64,000 bases of DNA from Phycicoccus sp. M110.8 (GCF_032464895.1 NZ_JAWDIC010000001.1:2294001-2358000); one strand, 5' to 3'; shown: positions 17,623-27,395, numbered from the stretch's first letter. Translations and numbers: made by a program. Notes: generated by a model not told the origin, from the sequence alone.

Positions 17623-18177
17623 GCCGGGGCAGCCGGGGATGTTGTCGGCGGCGACCAGGCGGCCCTGGTCGTCGAGCTTGACCAGGACGGTGTTCTCCCG
17701 GTCGGGCAGGCTCGCCAGCGCGGCCGCGTCGGCGGACTTGGTCTGCAGCGGCTGGTCGGCGGCGATGCAGTGGTGGACCAGGATGCGCGCGCCGTCGACC
17801 ACCGGGATCGAGTACGTGAGCTTGTCGTTCTGGTTCTCGTACGGGACCTTGCCGCGGAACGGCTTCGTCGGCACGCCCTGCTGCGCGAGCTTGGCGTCGT
17901 CGAGGCCCTTCCAGGTCCAGCGGTCGAGCTCGATGACCGTCGTGCCGGCCACCGTGCCCACCTTGGTGACGGTGCCGTAGTCGAACGCGCGGCCCTTGAC
18001 GTCGCTGGTGGCCGTGGGTGCCGGGGTCTTCTTCGCCGGGGCCGCCTTGGCGGTGACGGTCGGGGTGACGGTCACGGTCACATCGGCGTTCTTCGGGGAG
18101 CCGCCGCAGCCGGCGAGGGCGAGCGCGGACACGGCGGCGAGGCCGGCGGCCACGCGGGCACGGTGCTGGAAGGTCAT
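17620..18177 (-). CDS. Secreted lipoprotein of unknown function
   Basis: About 185 residues. A signal peptide ends in the lipobox LALAGCGG, giving an exported lipid-anchored protein. A T/V/P/K-rich linker follows (DVTVTVTPTVTAKAAPAKK). The mature part, starting near KGRAFDYGTVTKVG, has two cysteines (VHHCIAAD and IPGCPG) that could pair. No known domain is recognised. The ATG at 18177 has GAAAGGA about 12 bases upstream. Its TAG stop coincides with the -10 box of the downstream nuoD gene. Confidence 0.75.
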   Translation of the reverse strand: MTFQHRARVAAGLAAVSALALAGCGGSPKNADVTVTVTPTVTAKAAPAKKTPAPTATSDVKGRAFDYGTVTKVGTVAGTTVIELDRWTWKGLDDAKLAQQGVPTKPFRGKVPYENQNDKLTYSIPVVDGARILVHHCIAADQPLQTKSADAAALASLPDRENTVLVKLDDQGRLVAADNIPGCPG

Positions 18178-18302
18178 GGGGACTGGGGTCCTTTCGAGGT
18201 TCAGCAGCGGACCAGTCTGCCGTGGGGACCGGCATCGGCCCAAAACGTGCAGGTCGCGGACCCTGCCTGACACGGGCGCACCGGCTGGTGCAGGCTGCTC
18301 CC

Positions 18303-19508
18303 GTGCCCACGAAGTCCTCGCTCGACGCCGCCGACCTGCTCGACCTCGGCGACCCGGCGGTCGTCGCCGACCCGTACCCCGCGATGGCGGCCCTGCGCGA
18401 GCAGGCGCCGATCGCCTGGCACAGCCGGATGGGCACGTGGCTGGCGACGGGCCACGCCGAGGCCGGCGCCGTCCTGCGCGACCGGCGCCTGGGCCGCGTC
18501 TTCGGCCCGCGCACGCCCGAGGACGACTGGGACACCTTCAACTGGCTGCACGCCGACTCGATCCTCGACAGCGAGCCGCCGAAGCACACCCGGTTGCGCC
18601 GGCTCGTGGCCGGCGCCTTCGGCCGCGGCCACGTCCAGCGGCTCGCGCCGCGCATCGAGGAGCTGGCCTCAGGTCTGCTCGCGCAGCTCCCCGACAGCGG
18701 CCCGTTCGACGTGATCGAGGAGTATGCCGAGCCGTTGCCGGTGCTCGTGATCGCCGAGCTGCTCGGCGTGCCGGAGGCCGACCGGCACCACCTGCGGCCG
18801 TGGTCCCAGGCGATCGTGCGCATGTACGAGGTCGACCGCACGGCCGCCGAGGAGCAGGCGGCCCGCGACTCGGCGGCGGCCTTCGCGGCATACGTCGAGG
18901 AGCTGGCGGCCGACCGCGCCCAGGCGCCCGGCGAGGACCTGCTCACCGACCTCGTCCAGGCCCGCGACGGCTCGGACCGCCTCTCCGCCCACGAGCTGGT
19001 GGCGACCGCCGTCCTCCTCCTCAACGCGGGTCACGAGGCGAGCGTCAACGGCTTCGGCAACGGGCTGCACTCGTGGCTGACCGCGCCGGACCGCCCACAC
19101 GTCGACGCACGCGACGACGCGGCGGTCGAGCGGCTCGTCGAGGAGTTCCTGCGGCACGACAGCCCGCTGCACCTGTTCGAGCGGACGGCCAAGGAGCCGG
19201 CGTCGGTCGCGGGCGTCGAGCTCGAGCCCGGGGACAAGGTCGCGGCGCTGCTCGGGGCCGCCAACCGCGACCCGAAGGTCTTCGCCGACCCGGACCGGTT
19301 CGACCCCACGCGCGACCCGAACCCGCACCTGGCGTTCGGCGCCGGCATCCACTTCTGCATCGGGGCGCCGCTGGCCCGGCTCGAGCTCGCCATCTCGCTG
19401 CGCACGCTGCTGGCCCGGCACCCGCGGCTCGAGCTCGTCGAGGCGGTCCAGCGGCCGACGTTCGTGCTGCGCGGGTTCGAGCGGCTGGTCGTCAGCCCCG
19501 CCGGCTGA
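18303..19508 (+). CDS. Cytochrome P450
   Basis: 401 residues, soluble bacterial class. The I-helix reads LLLNAGHEASVNG; the usual acid-threonine pair is replaced by Glu-Ala-Ser, so oxygen activation may rely on the serine. The K-helix ExxR is in EEFLRHDSPLHLFER. The haem loop is FGAGIHFCIGAPLARLE, with the ligand cysteine at about 352. The substrate is unknown, and no ferredoxin or reductase is adjacent. GTG 18303 follows a CAGGCT box by 6 bases. Its 3' end overlaps the convergent methyltransferase gene by 17 bases. Confidence 0.9.
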   Translation: MPTKSSLDAADLLDLGDPAVVADPYPAMAALREQAPIAWHSRMGTWLATGHAEAGAVLRDRRLGRVFGPRTPEDDWDTFNWLHADSILDSEPPKHTRLRRLVAGAFGRGHVQRLAPRIEELASGLLAQLPDSGPFDVIEEYAEPLPVLVIAELLGVPEADRHHLRPWSQAIVRMYEVDRTAAEEQAARDSAAAFAAYVEELAADRAQAPGEDLLTDLVQARDGSDRLSAHELVATAVLLLNAGHEASVNGFGNGLHSWLTAPDRPHVDARDDAAVERLVEEFLRHDSPLHLFERTAKEPASVAGVELEPGDKVAALLGAANRDPKVFADPDRFDPTRDPNPHLAFGAGIHFCIGAPLARLELAISLRTLLARHPRLELVEAVQRPTFVLRGFERLVVSPAG

Positions 19509-20454
19509 ACGCCCAGAGGAAGTCGCCGAAGCCGCCGCGGGCGGTGAGCTGGGCGGCGGCGCTCGACTCCTGCAGCGACTGCAGGTAGCCGGCCGGGTCG
19601 GTGCGGGCCAGCTCGACGGGCGGGGTCCGGCCGTCGACGCCGAGCCGGGCCAGTGCGGTGCGCTGGTCGACGAGCTCGTCGTGCACCAGCGAGTCCATGG
19701 CGACGTGCGCGGTGAGATCGCAGGTCCCGTCCGGCACGGGCTCGACCAGGTGCCCGCTCCGGTATGCCACGAGCGTGCCGTGCGCGGGTCGCGTGGCAGC
19801 CGTGTGGCCGTAGTCGACGGCCACCACCAGGCCGGTCGTGACCCGCCCGAGCAGCCCGGCCCAGGCGCGGTCGCGGGGCAGGCCCACCTCCACCCGGTCG
19901 CCGGTCGCGGTGGCCGGCCAGTGCTGCTGCGCCCAGGCCAGCTGCTCCCCGGACAGGGGCTCGCCCCACGACTCGACCCCCGTGACCGGGTCGACGAGCC
20001 GCTCGCGCAGGCATCCGCGGTCGTCGACCTCCGCGACGGTGCACGGGACGACGTCGAGCCACTCGTGCGCCACGACGAGGACGTCCCGCAGGTCGTCCAG
20101 CTCGTCGGGCAGTGCGGGGCCGCCGGGGGAGACGAGCCACTCCACCTCGTGCGGGAGCCGGTCCGGCCGGGGCCCCACGTCGACCCCGGTGAGCCGCAAC
20201 GACGGTGCCGAGGGCTGCTCGCCGTGCCGCACGGCACACAGGTGCGTGAGCAGCTCACCGCCGCCACAGCCCACGTCGACGACACCGGTGAGCCCGTGCT
20301 CGTCGGCCAGCCGCAGCAGGGCCCGGGCCAGGACGCGGCCCGTGGGGCCGTGCGTCGCGGTCGTGAAGTGGGCGGCCGGGCCGCCGCGGGCACGGTAGAA
20401 ACCGTCGGGTCCGTAGAGCGCGTCCTGCCACGCGAGGGACCAGGGCTTCGGCAC
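19492..20454 (-). CDS. MidA/NDUFAF7-type SAM-dependent methyltransferase
   Basis: 320 residues. The N-terminal LYGPDGFYRARGGPAAHFTT segment matches the start of the MidA (COG1565) family. The SAM loop is VVDVGCGGGELL, then AHEWLDVVP corresponds to the family NEFFDALP motif, and VVAVDYGH to the conserved IDYG. In mitochondria the homologue NDUFAF7 dimethylates an arginine of the 49-kDa complex I subunit. Here an orphan NuoD lies nearby on the same strand, so a matched enzyme-substrate pair is plausible (inference). The start is GTG 20454, 6 bases after TAGGTT. Confidence 0.82.
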   Translation of the reverse strand: MPKPWSLAWQDALYGPDGFYRARGGPAAHFTTATHGPTGRVLARALLRLADEHGLTGVVDVGCGGGELLTHLCAVRHGEQPSAPSLRLTGVDVGPRPDRLPHEVEWLVSPGGPALPDELDDLRDVLVVAHEWLDVVPCTVAEVDDRGCLRERLVDPVTGVESWGEPLSGEQLAWAQQHWPATATGDRVEVGLPRDRAWAGLLGRVTTGLVVAVDYGHTAATRPAHGTLVAYRSGHLVEPVPDGTCDLTAHVAMDSLVHDELVDQRTALARLGVDGRTPPVELARTDPAGYLQSLQESSAAAQLTARGGFGDFLWAFSRRG

Positions 20455-20460
20455 GGCCCC

Positions 20461-20466
20461 AACCTA
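20461..20466 (-). promoter_or_regulatory. -10 box of leaderless promoter, MidA-like gene
   Basis: TAGGTT on the minus strand, 6 bases (GGGGCC) before the GTG at 20454. Confidence 0.6.
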
Positions 20467-20514
20467 CGGGCCGGCGCGCTGGCTGTGTCCCTCGCGGCTG
20501 ACACTGTCCCGCGC

Positions 20515-20548
20515 CGCTGACCGGGCCCCTGCTCGCTGACCGGGCCCC
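20515..20548 (+). repeat. Two direct copies of a 15-mer before the DUF2520 gene
   Basis: CGCTGACCGGGCCCC occurs at 20515-20529 and 20534-20548 (19-base period), in the gap between divergent genes. A degenerate third GGCTGAC lies upstream. Possibly regulatory, possibly slippage. Confidence 0.5.
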
Positions 20549-20573
20549 GGCCCGCGGGCCCTGCCGGCGGGGA

Positions 20574-20579
20574 TAGGTT
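20574..20579 (+). promoter_or_regulatory. -10 box of leaderless promoter, DUF2520 gene
   Basis: TAGGTT followed by 7 bases (GGGGCGC) and the GTG at 20587. Confidence 0.6.
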
Positions 20580-20586
20580 GGGGCGC

Positions 20587-21483
20587 GTGACCAGCAGCGA
20601 CGAGCGCCCGGCCCGCCTCACGGTCGGTGTCGTCGGCGCCGGCCGCGTCGGCTCGGTGCTCGGAGCCGCGCTCGCGCGCGCGGGTCACCACGTCGTGGCC
20701 GTGTCGGCGGTCAGCGAGGCGTCGCTCGCGCGGGCCGCCGAGCTGCTGCCCGGCGTCCCGGTCCTGCCCCCGGACGAGGTGGTGCGCAGGTCCGAGCTCG
20801 TCGTCCTCGCGGTCCCCGACGACGCGCTCGCCGACCTGGTCGCCGGCCTGGCCGCGACGGACGCCTGGCGGCCGGGCCAGCTCGTGGTGCACACCTCGGG
20901 GCGGCACGGCCTGGAGGTGTTCGGGCCGGCCGGGCAGGCGGTCCTCGGGATGGCGCTGCACCCGGCAATGACGTTCACCGGCACCGCGCTCGACCTCGAC
21001 CGGCTCGTCGACTGCTGCTTCGGCATCACCGCCCCCGAGCCGCTGCGCGCGGTCGCGGAGGCGCTGGTGGTGGAGGTCGGGTCCGAGCCGGTGTGGATCG
21101 ACGAGGCCGCCCGGCCGATGTACCACGCTGCCCTCGCCCACGGGGCCAACCACCTCGTCACCCTGGTCTCGCAGGCGCTGCAGGCACTGCGGGCGGCCGG
21201 CGTGGAGGCGCCCGACCGGATGCTCGGGCCGCTCGTGGAGGCGGCGCTGGACAACACGCTGCGCCGTGGTGACGCCGCTCTCACCGGGCCGGTGGCCCGC
21301 GGCGACGCCGGTACGGTGGCCGAGCACCTGAGACAGCTGCGAACCCTGACCCCCGACGTCCGTCCCACCTACGTCGCGCTCGCGCGGGCCACCGCCGAGC
21401 GCGCCCTGGCGTCCGGACGGCTACGACCCCACGCGGCGGAGCCCCTGCTGGAGATCCTCGCGCGCGACGAGGAGCGCCCATGA
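20587..21483 (+). CDS. Rossmann-fold DUF2520 protein of the pantothenate operon
   Basis: About 298 residues. An N-terminal NAD(P)-binding fold (VGVVGAGRVGSVLGAALARAGH) is followed by a helical DUF2520 domain (GMALHPAMTFTG, YHAALAHGANHLVTL). It resembles ketopantoate reductase and P5C reductase folds and sits directly upstream of panC with an ATGA overlap. It is sometimes proposed to supply ketopantoate reductase activity; that is not proven by sequence. GTG 20587 is preferred to TTG 20578 because of the leaderless -10 box. Confidence 0.85.
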   Translation: MTSSDERPARLTVGVVGAGRVGSVLGAALARAGHHVVAVSAVSEASLARAAELLPGVPVLPPDEVVRRSELVVLAVPDDALADLVAGLAATDAWRPGQLVVHTSGRHGLEVFGPAGQAVLGMALHPAMTFTGTALDLDRLVDCCFGITAPEPLRAVAEALVVEVGSEPVWIDEAARPMYHAALAHGANHLVTLVSQALQALRAAGVEAPDRMLGPLVEAALDNTLRRGDAALTGPVARGDAGTVAEHLRQLRTLTPDVRPTYVALARATAERALASGRLRPHAAEPLLEILARDEERP

Positions 21484-22457
21484 GCACGCACGACACCGTC
21501 CCTGCGGGCGCCGACACGGGGTTCACCTCCCCTGTCGGTGGTGCCGGCGAGACCCTCGCCTCCCCCGTCGTGGCGAGGACGCGGGACGAGCTGCGCGCCG
21601 CCCGGTCGGCGCTGGGCGACGGTGACGTCGCCGTGGTCATGACGATGGGCGCCCTGCACGACGGCCACGCCACCCTGATCCGCCTGGCCCGCCAGGAGGC
21701 GGCGCACGTCATCGTCACGATCTTCCTCAACCCGCTGCAGTTCGGGCCCAAGGAGGACCTCTCGCGCTACCCGCGGACCTTCGACGCCGACATGGAGATC
21801 TGCCGCAGCGCCGGGGTCGACCTGGTCTTCGCCCCCACGCCCGATGTCGTCTACCAGGACGGCGACCCGGGCGTGCGCATCTCGGCCGGCCCGCTCGGCA
21901 CCGTCCTCGAGGGGCAGGCGCGGCCGGGCCACTTCGACGGGATGCTGACCGTCGTCGCCAAGCTGTTCCACCTCACCGCGGCGGACAGCGCGTACTTCGG
22001 GCAGAAGGACGCCCAGCAGCTGCTGCTGATCCGGCGGATGGTGCGTGACCTCGACTTCCCCGTGCGGGTCGTCTCGGTGCCGACGGTGCGCGAGCCCGAC
22101 GGCCTGGCCATGAGCAGCCGCAACGCCTACCTCACCGAGACCGACCGCGAGGTCGCCCTCTGCCTGTCCAGGGCGCTGAAGGCCGGGGCCGCTGCTGCGC
22201 CGGAGGGCCCGTCTGCGGTGCGGCGCGCGGCCCGGGCGGTGCTCGTGCGCGAGCCGCTGGCCCTCATCGACTACCTCGTCCTGGTCCACCCGACGACACT
22301 GGAGGACGTCCCGGAGTGGTACCGCGGCGAGGCGCTCCTGGCGGTCGCCGGACGGGTCGGCACCACACGGCTCATCGACAACCTGCCCATCTCCGTCGGC
22401 CCGGGTGGGGGCGCGCTCGACGTCTTCTCCGACGTCGACTCGGCCACACCGGCCTGA
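21480..22457 (+). CDS. panC: Pantothenate synthetase
   Basis: Joins pantoate and beta-alanine with ATP. 325 residues, with an extra N-terminal stretch of about 30 residues before [12 protein letters not shown]. The active site segments [43 protein letters not shown] and [13 protein letters not shown] are intact. The ATG overlaps the DUF2520 stop, and panD, which makes beta-alanine, follows after 35 bases. Confidence 0.96.
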   Translation: MSTHDTVPAGADTGFTSPVGGAGETLASPVVARTRDELRAARSALGDGDVAVVMTMGALHDGHATLIRLARQEAAHVIVTIFLNPLQFGPKEDLSRYPRTFDADMEICRSAGVDLVFAPTPDVVYQDGDPGVRISAGPLGTVLEGQARPGHFDGMLTVVAKLFHLTAADSAYFGQKDAQQLLLIRRMVRDLDFPVRVVSVPTVREPDGLAMSSRNAYLTETDREVALCLSRALKAGAAAAPEGPSAVRRAARAVLVREPLALIDYLVLVHPTTLEDVPEWYRGEALLAVAGRVGTTRLIDNLPISVGPGGGALDVFSDVDSATPA

Positions 22458-22492
22458 CGGCGGCAACGCCCGGCACCTCCCGAGGACCAGAC

Positions 22493-22921
22493 ATGCAGCG
22501 CTTCATGCTCTACGCCAAGATCCACCGCGCGACCGTCACGCAGGCCGACCTGCACTACGTCGGGTCGCTCACCATCGACCGCGACCTCATGGACGCGGCC
22601 GGGCTGCTCCCGGGGGAGCAGGTGGACGTGGTCGACGTCGACAACGGCAACCGGCTCACCACCTACGCGATCGAGGGGGAGCGGGGCTCGGGCATCGTGT
22701 GCATCAACGGCGCTGCTGCCCGGCTGATCTCGCCCGGGGACACCGTCATCATCATCGCGTATGCCGCGATGGACGACGCCGAGGCGCGGACCTTCGAGCC
22801 GCAGGTGGTCTTCGTGGACCGGCAGAACCGCATCGTCGAGGTCGGCCACGACGCCGGCGACGTGCCGGACGGGTTCGGGCTGCACACGTCGGCCGTCACG
22901 CACCGCGGCCATGACGCCTGA
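22493..22921 (+). CDS. panD: Aspartate 1-decarboxylase
   Basis: Makes beta-alanine for pantothenate. The 142-residue proenzyme self-cleaves to form a pyruvoyl group; the Gly24-Ser25 site is visible in [25 protein letters not shown]-type and [18 protein letters not shown] segments follow as expected. GAGGA lies about 8 bases before the ATG. The last codons overlap the nadB start. Confidence 0.95.
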   Translation: MQRFMLYAKIHRATVTQADLHYVGSLTIDRDLMDAAGLLPGEQVDVVDVDNGNRLTTYAIEGERGSGIVCINGAAARLISPGDTVIIIAYAAMDDAEARTFEPQVVFVDRQNRIVEVGHDAGDVPDGFGLHTSAVTHRGHDA

Positions 22922-24728
22922 GGCGGGCGACGTGCCGGGCGAGGTCGTGGCAGGCGTGCCGGGCGACGTCAAGGCAGGCGTGCCGAGCGACCTGGCCGCG
23001 GACGTGCCGGGCCCCCCTGCCCCGGCCGGGCCGCACGGCATACTCACCGTCCCCGGCCGGCTGCGCGCCCCGCAGCCGGGCTGGACCGCCCAGGCCGACG
23101 TCATCGTCGTCGGCTCGGGCATCGCCGGGCTCACGGCCGCGCTGCGGCTGCGCCAGCGGGTCGACCACGTCCTGCTGGTCACCAAGACGGTGCTCTCGGA
23201 GGGCTCGACGCAGTGGGCGCAGGGCGGCATCGCGGCCGCCCTCGACCCGGCCGACTCCCCGGAGGAGCACCTGCACGACACCCTCGTCGCCGGGGTCGGG
23301 ATCTGCGACGTGGAGGCCGTGCGCGCCCTCGTGACCGAGGGCCCGCAGCGGGTGCGCGAGCTCGTGGCGCTCGGCGCCGAGTTCGACCTCGACGAGGCGG
23401 GTGAGCTCAAGCTGACCCGCGAGGGCGGCCACCACCGCGACCGCATCGCCCACGCGGGCGGCGACGCCACCGGCAAGGAGATCTCGCGGGCGCTCATCGC
23501 CGCGCTGCACCAGGTCAAGGACGACCCGGGCATCGAGGTCATCGAGCACGCGCTCGTCCTCGACCTCCTGCTCGACGCGACCGGCCGCGCGTGCGGCGTC
23601 ACCCTGCACGTCATCGGCGAGGGCCAGCGCGACGGCGTCGGAGCCGCCCGTGCGCGGGCCGTCGTCCTCGCCACCGGCGGCCTGGGCCAGGTGTATGCCG
23701 CGACGACGAACCCCTCGGTGGCCACCGGCGACGGCCTCGCCGCCGCCCTGCGGGCCGGTGCCGCCGTGGCCGACGTCGAGTTCGTGCAGTTCCACCCGAC
23801 GGTGCTGTGGCTGGGGCCGGGTGCCAGCGGGCAGCAGCCGCTCATCTCCGAGGCCGTGCGCGGCGAGGGTGCCGTCCTCGTCGACCGCGCCGGCGTGCGC
23901 TTCATGCAGGGGCTGCACCCGCTGGCCGACCTGGCCCCGCGTGACGTGGTGGCCCGGGCCATCGTGCAGCGCATGCGCGAGACCGGCAGCGACCACGTCT
24001 ACCTCGACGCCCGCCACCTCGGGCGCGAGTTCCTCGAGCGACGGTTCCCCTCGATCGTCGCCCGGTGCCGCGAGCTCGGCTTCGACCCGGCCACCGACCT
24101 GCTGCCCGTCGCACCCGCCCAGCACTACGCCTCGGGTGGCGTGCGCACGGACCTGCACGGCCGCACGTCGGTCGAGGGCCTGTACGCCTGCGGCGAGGTC
24201 TCCTGCACCGGTGTGCACGGTGCCAACCGTCTCGCGTCCAACTCCCTGCTCGAGGGGCTGGTCTTCGCCTCGCGCATCGCCGACGACCTCACCGCGCGGC
24301 TCGCGGCGGGCGAGCTGCCGCCGGTGCCTCCCGGGCAGGCCGGTCGGCCCCCCGGCGCCCCCGCCCTGCTCGACGAGACGGCTCGCGTCCGGCTGCAGAC
24401 GGCCATGACGACGGGTGCCGGCGCCGTGCGGACCGCCGACTCGCTCGCCTCCACCACCGCGGACCTGGCCCGGCTGGCCGAGGAGTCCCTGCAGGACGGG
24501 CCCGCCGAGCCGGGGCCGCAGTCCTGGGAGACGACCAACCTGCTCCACGTCGGTCAGCTGCTCGCCACCGTCGCGGCCCTGCGCGAGGAGACCCGCGGCG
24601 GCCACGTGCGCGGCGACTTCCCCGACCTCGACGACGCCCGCTGGCGCGGCCACACCGTGGCCTCCCGCGGACGGGACGGCGTCGTGACCACCACCTACGA
24701 ACCCGTCCAGACGGAGGCACCCGCGTGA
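22911..24728 (+). CDS. nadB: L-aspartate oxidase
   Basis: Oxidises aspartate to iminoaspartate for NAD synthesis; FAD enzyme. About 605 residues. After an odd N-terminal extension of about 55 residues built of V-P-G-[DE]-V-like repeats, the FAD fold begins with [18 protein letters not shown]. The active site [19 protein letters not shown] and the C-terminal [28 protein letters not shown] are intact. Its ATG 22911 overlaps panD by 11 bases, and GTGA joins it to nadC. No nadA is present here. Confidence 0.93.
   Translation: MTPEAGDVPGEVVAGVPGDVKAGVPSDLAADVPGPPAPAGPHGILTVPGRLRAPQPGWTAQADVIVVGSGIAGLTAALRLRQRVDHVLLVTKTVLSEGSTQWAQGGIAAALDPADSPEEHLHDTLVAGVGICDVEAVRALVTEGPQRVRELVALGAEFDLDEAGELKLTREGGHHRDRIAHAGGDATGKEISRALIAALHQVKDDPGIEVIEHALVLDLLLDATGRACGVTLHVIGEGQRDGVGAARARAVVLATGGLGQVYAATTNPSVATGDGLAAALRAGAAVADVEFVQFHPTVLWLGPGASGQQPLISEAVRGEGAVLVDRAGVRFMQGLHPLADLAPRDVVARAIVQRMRETGSDHVYLDARHLGREFLERRFPSIVARCRELGFDPATDLLPVAPAQHYASGGVRTDLHGRTSVEGLYACGEVSCTGVHGANRLASNSLLEGLVFASRIADDLTARLAAGELPPVPPGQAGRPPGAPALLDETARVRLQTAMTTGAGAVRTADSLASTTADLARLAEESLQDGPAEPGPQSWETTNLLHVGQLLATVAALREETRGGHVRGDFPDLDDARWRGHTVASRGRDGVVTTTYEPVQTEAPA
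22928..23012 (+). repeat. Degenerate 24-bp repeats encoding the NadB N-terminal extension
   Basis: GCGACGTGCCGGGCGA-like units occur about four times with a 24-base period, encoding [24 protein letters not shown] and VPGPP. They lie upstream of the conserved FAD domain. Confidence 0.55.
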
Positions 24729-25612
24729 CCGACCTGCAGTTCCCCCGCGAGGCCGCGCTCGCGGTCGTCCGCACCGCGCTCGAGGAGGACCTCGGCCCGC
24801 AGGGCGTCGACGTCACGACCGACGCCACCATCCCCGCCGACCAGGTGAGCACCGCGCACCTCGTCGCCCGCGCCGACGGCGTCCTGGCCGGCACGCCGGT
24901 GGTCGCGCTCGTGTTCGAGGAGGTCGCCCGCCGCCTCGGCGCCGACCCGCTCGAGGTCGACTGCCCGCACGAGGACGGCGACCTCGTCGGCGCCGGCGAC
25001 GTCGTCGCGGTGCTGCGCGGCTCGACCCGGGTCCTGCTCGTCGGCGAGCGGACCATGCTCAACATCGTGTGCCGGATGTCCGGTGTCGCCAGCCACACGT
25101 GGGACTGGGCCCAGCGGCTCGAGGGCACCGGCGCCACCGTCCTCGACACCCGCAAGACCACGCCCGGCCTGCGCGCGCTGGAGAAGTACTCCGTCCGCGC
25201 CGGTGGCGGCACGAACAAGCGGATGGGCCTGTTCGACGTGGCGATGATCAAGGACAACCACAAGCTCGCCGCGGGCTCGCTGTCCAAGGCGTATGCCGCG
25301 GTGCGCGCCACCCACCCGGACGTCCCGGTGCAGGTGGAGGTCACCACCGTGGCCGAGGCGGTCGAGGCCGTGACGGCGGGTGCGCGGTTCCTGCTGTGCG
25401 ACAACATGACGCCCGCACTGCTGCGCGAGACGGTCGAGGCGGTCCGTGCCACGGGCGAGCAGGTCGAGCTCGAGGCCACCGGCGGACTGACGCTGGGGGA
25501 GGCGCGCGAGTACGCCGAGACCGGGGTCGACTACCTGTCGGTGGGCGGGCTCACGCACTCCAGCCCGATCCTCGACCTCGCCCTCGACCTCGTCGACGAG
25601 TCCCGGGACTGA
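24725..25612 (+). CDS. nadC: Nicotinate-nucleotide pyrophosphorylase (carboxylating)
   Basis: Converts quinolinate and PRPP to nicotinate mononucleotide. About 295 residues. Signature segments are TVLDTRKTTPGLRALEKYSVRAGGGTNKR split across the PRPP site, MIKDNHK, and the C-terminal VELEATGGLTLGEAREYAETGVDYLSVGGLTHS in pieces. GTG 24725 overlaps the nadB stop. It ends the pan-nad run; no coaX follows, unlike several relatives. Confidence 0.95.
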   Translation: MTDLQFPREAALAVVRTALEEDLGPQGVDVTTDATIPADQVSTAHLVARADGVLAGTPVVALVFEEVARRLGADPLEVDCPHEDGDLVGAGDVVAVLRGSTRVLLVGERTMLNIVCRMSGVASHTWDWAQRLEGTGATVLDTRKTTPGLRALEKYSVRAGGGTNKRMGLFDVAMIKDNHKLAAGSLSKAYAAVRATHPDVPVQVEVTTVAEAVEAVTAGARFLLCDNMTPALLRETVEAVRATGEQVELEATGGLTLGEAREYAETGVDYLSVGGLTHSSPILDLALDLVDESRD

Positions 25613-25650
25613 CCCCGACCCGCGGATGAGGGCGGCGCAGGAGCGCTGGG

Positions 25651-25656
25651 TACCCT
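25651..25656 (+). promoter_or_regulatory. -10 box of leaderless promoter, lysS
   Basis: TACCCT followed by 6 bases (TTGCGG) and the GTG at 25663. Confidence 0.6.
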
Positions 25657-25662
25657 TTGCGG

Positions 25663-27180
25663 GTGACCTCGACCCCCGGCCAGACGACCGTCGCCACCCC
25701 CGAGACCGACCTTCCCGAGCAGATGAAGGTCCGGCGGGACAAGCGCGACCGCCTGCTCGCCGAGGGCCGCGACGCCTACCCGGTGTGGGTCGACCGCACG
25801 CACACGCTCGGCGAGGTCCGCGAGCAGTGGGGCCACCTCGAGGCCGGCGAGGAGACCGACGACCTGGTCGGCGTCGCCGGTCGCGTCATCTTCATCCGCA
25901 ACACCGGCAAGCTGGCGTTCGCGACGCTCCAGGAGGGCGTCGGGACGCGCCTGCAGGTGATGCTCAGCCTGGCCGAGGTCGGCGAGGAGTCGCTCGCCGC
26001 GTGGAAGGCCGACGTCGACCTCGGCGACCACGTCTTCGTCGAGGGCCGGGTCATCTCCTCCAAGCGCGGCGAGCTGTCGGTCATGGCGAAGACCTGGCAG
26101 ATGGCCTCCAAGGCGCTGCGCCCGCTGCCGGTGCTGCACCACGACCTGTCCGAGGAGGCGCGGGTCCGCCAGCGGTACGCCGACCTCATCGTGCGCCAGG
26201 AGTCCCGCGACATGGTGCGAACCAAGGCCCGCGCGCTGTCGGCGATCCGCGGTGTCCTCGACGGGCAGGGCTACCTCGAGGTCGAGACGCCGATCATCCA
26301 GCTGGTCCACGGCGGCGCTGCGGCGCGGCCGTTCCGCACCCACATGAACGCCTTCGACCAGGACATGACGCTGCGCATCGCCCTGGAGCTCAACCTCAAG
26401 AAGGCCGTCGTCGGCGGCGTCGACCGCGTCTACGAGATGGGCCGCATCTTCCGCAACGAGGGCGTCGACGCGACCCACAGCCCCGAGTTCACGATGCTGG
26501 AGGCCTACCAGGCGTACGGCGACCAGACCACCATCGGCGCGCTCATGCGCGACCTCTACCTCGGCGTCGCCGACGCGCTCGGCTCGCGCACGGTCCAGAC
26601 CGAGCGCGGCACGGTCGACCTCGACGCCGAGTGGCGCTGGCTGCCGGTCTATGACGCGGTCAGCGAGGTCCTCGGCGAGACCGTCACCCTCGAGACCGAC
26701 CTGGAGACGCTGAGCGGGTATGCCGCGAAGCACGACGTCGCGATCGACCCGGCCTGGGACAAGGACAAGGTCTTCCTCGAGCTGCTCGGCGAGCTCGTCG
26801 AGCCGACGCTGCTGCAGCCGACCTTCCTCTGCGACTACCCGGCGGTGGCGCAGCCGCTCGCCCGTCCCCACCGGTCCAAGCCGGGCCTCATCGAGGCGTG
26901 GGACCTCATCATCGCGGGCGTCGAGCGGGGCACGGGCTTCTCCGAGCTCGTCGACCCCGTCGTGCAGCGCGAGGTCCTCACCGCCCAGTCGATCAAGGCA
27001 GCGGGCGGCGACCACGAGGCGATGCAGCTCGACGAGGACTTCCTGCGCGCGCTGGAGTACGGCGCGCCGCCGATGGGCGGCCTGGGCCTGGGCATCGACC
27101 GGATGATCATGCTGTTCACCGGCGCGAACATCCGCGAGACGATCCTGTTCCCGCACCTGAAGCCCGAGGTGTCGCGGTGA
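25663..27180 (+). CDS. lysS: Lysyl-tRNA synthetase (class II)
   Basis: Charges tRNA-Lys. About 505 residues. An N-terminal OB-fold (VGVAGRVIFIRNTGKLAFATL) precedes the class II core: motif 2 RIFRNEGVDATHSPEFTMLE and motif 3 GLGLGIDRMIML. An in-frame TTG at 25657 is possible, but GTG 25663 fits the leaderless -10 box. It is separate from the DUF2156 lysyltransferase at 12.3 kb. A 66-residue membrane protein is coupled to its stop (GTGA). Confidence 0.96.
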   Translation: MTSTPGQTTVATPETDLPEQMKVRRDKRDRLLAEGRDAYPVWVDRTHTLGEVREQWGHLEAGEETDDLVGVAGRVIFIRNTGKLAFATLQEGVGTRLQVMLSLAEVGEESLAAWKADVDLGDHVFVEGRVISSKRGELSVMAKTWQMASKALRPLPVLHHDLSEEARVRQRYADLIVRQESRDMVRTKARALSAIRGVLDGQGYLEVETPIIQLVHGGAAARPFRTHMNAFDQDMTLRIALELNLKKAVVGGVDRVYEMGRIFRNEGVDATHSPEFTMLEAYQAYGDQTTIGALMRDLYLGVADALGSRTVQTERGTVDLDAEWRWLPVYDAVSEVLGETVTLETDLETLSGYAAKHDVAIDPAWDKDKVFLELLGELVEPTLLQPTFLCDYPAVAQPLARPHRSKPGLIEAWDLIIAGVERGTGFSELVDPVVQREVLTAQSIKAAGGDHEAMQLDEDFLRALEYGAPPMGGLGLGIDRMIMLFTGANIRETILFPHLKPEVSR

Positions 27181-27377
27181 GCGGGGTCTGGCCCTACATC
27201 GCGGCGATCATCCCGTCGGCCGGTGTCGGATTCCTTTTCTGGGTCGTCGTCAAGAACATGATCGAGGGCGACCGCAAGGAACGCCTCGCGCATTCCCAGT
27301 GGGACCGCGAGCACGAAAAGGAACAATCTCGGGAAAAGGCGGCGGAGAATTCCCCGGCCCCGAAGGAAAATGACTGA
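27177..27377 (+). CDS. Small single-pass membrane protein
   Basis: 66 residues. One membrane helix (YIAAIIPSAGVGFLFWVVV) is followed by a highly charged cytoplasmic tail rich in K and E (DRKERLAHSQWDREHEKEQ). Small proteins of this kind follow lysS in many actinobacteria; function unknown to me. The GTG at 27177 overlaps the lysS stop. Confidence 0.75.
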   Translation: MSGVWPYIAAIIPSAGVGFLFWVVVKNMIEGDRKERLAHSQWDREHEKEQSREKAAENSPAPKEND

Positions 27378-27395
27378 GAAAGGCCCCGGAATTCG

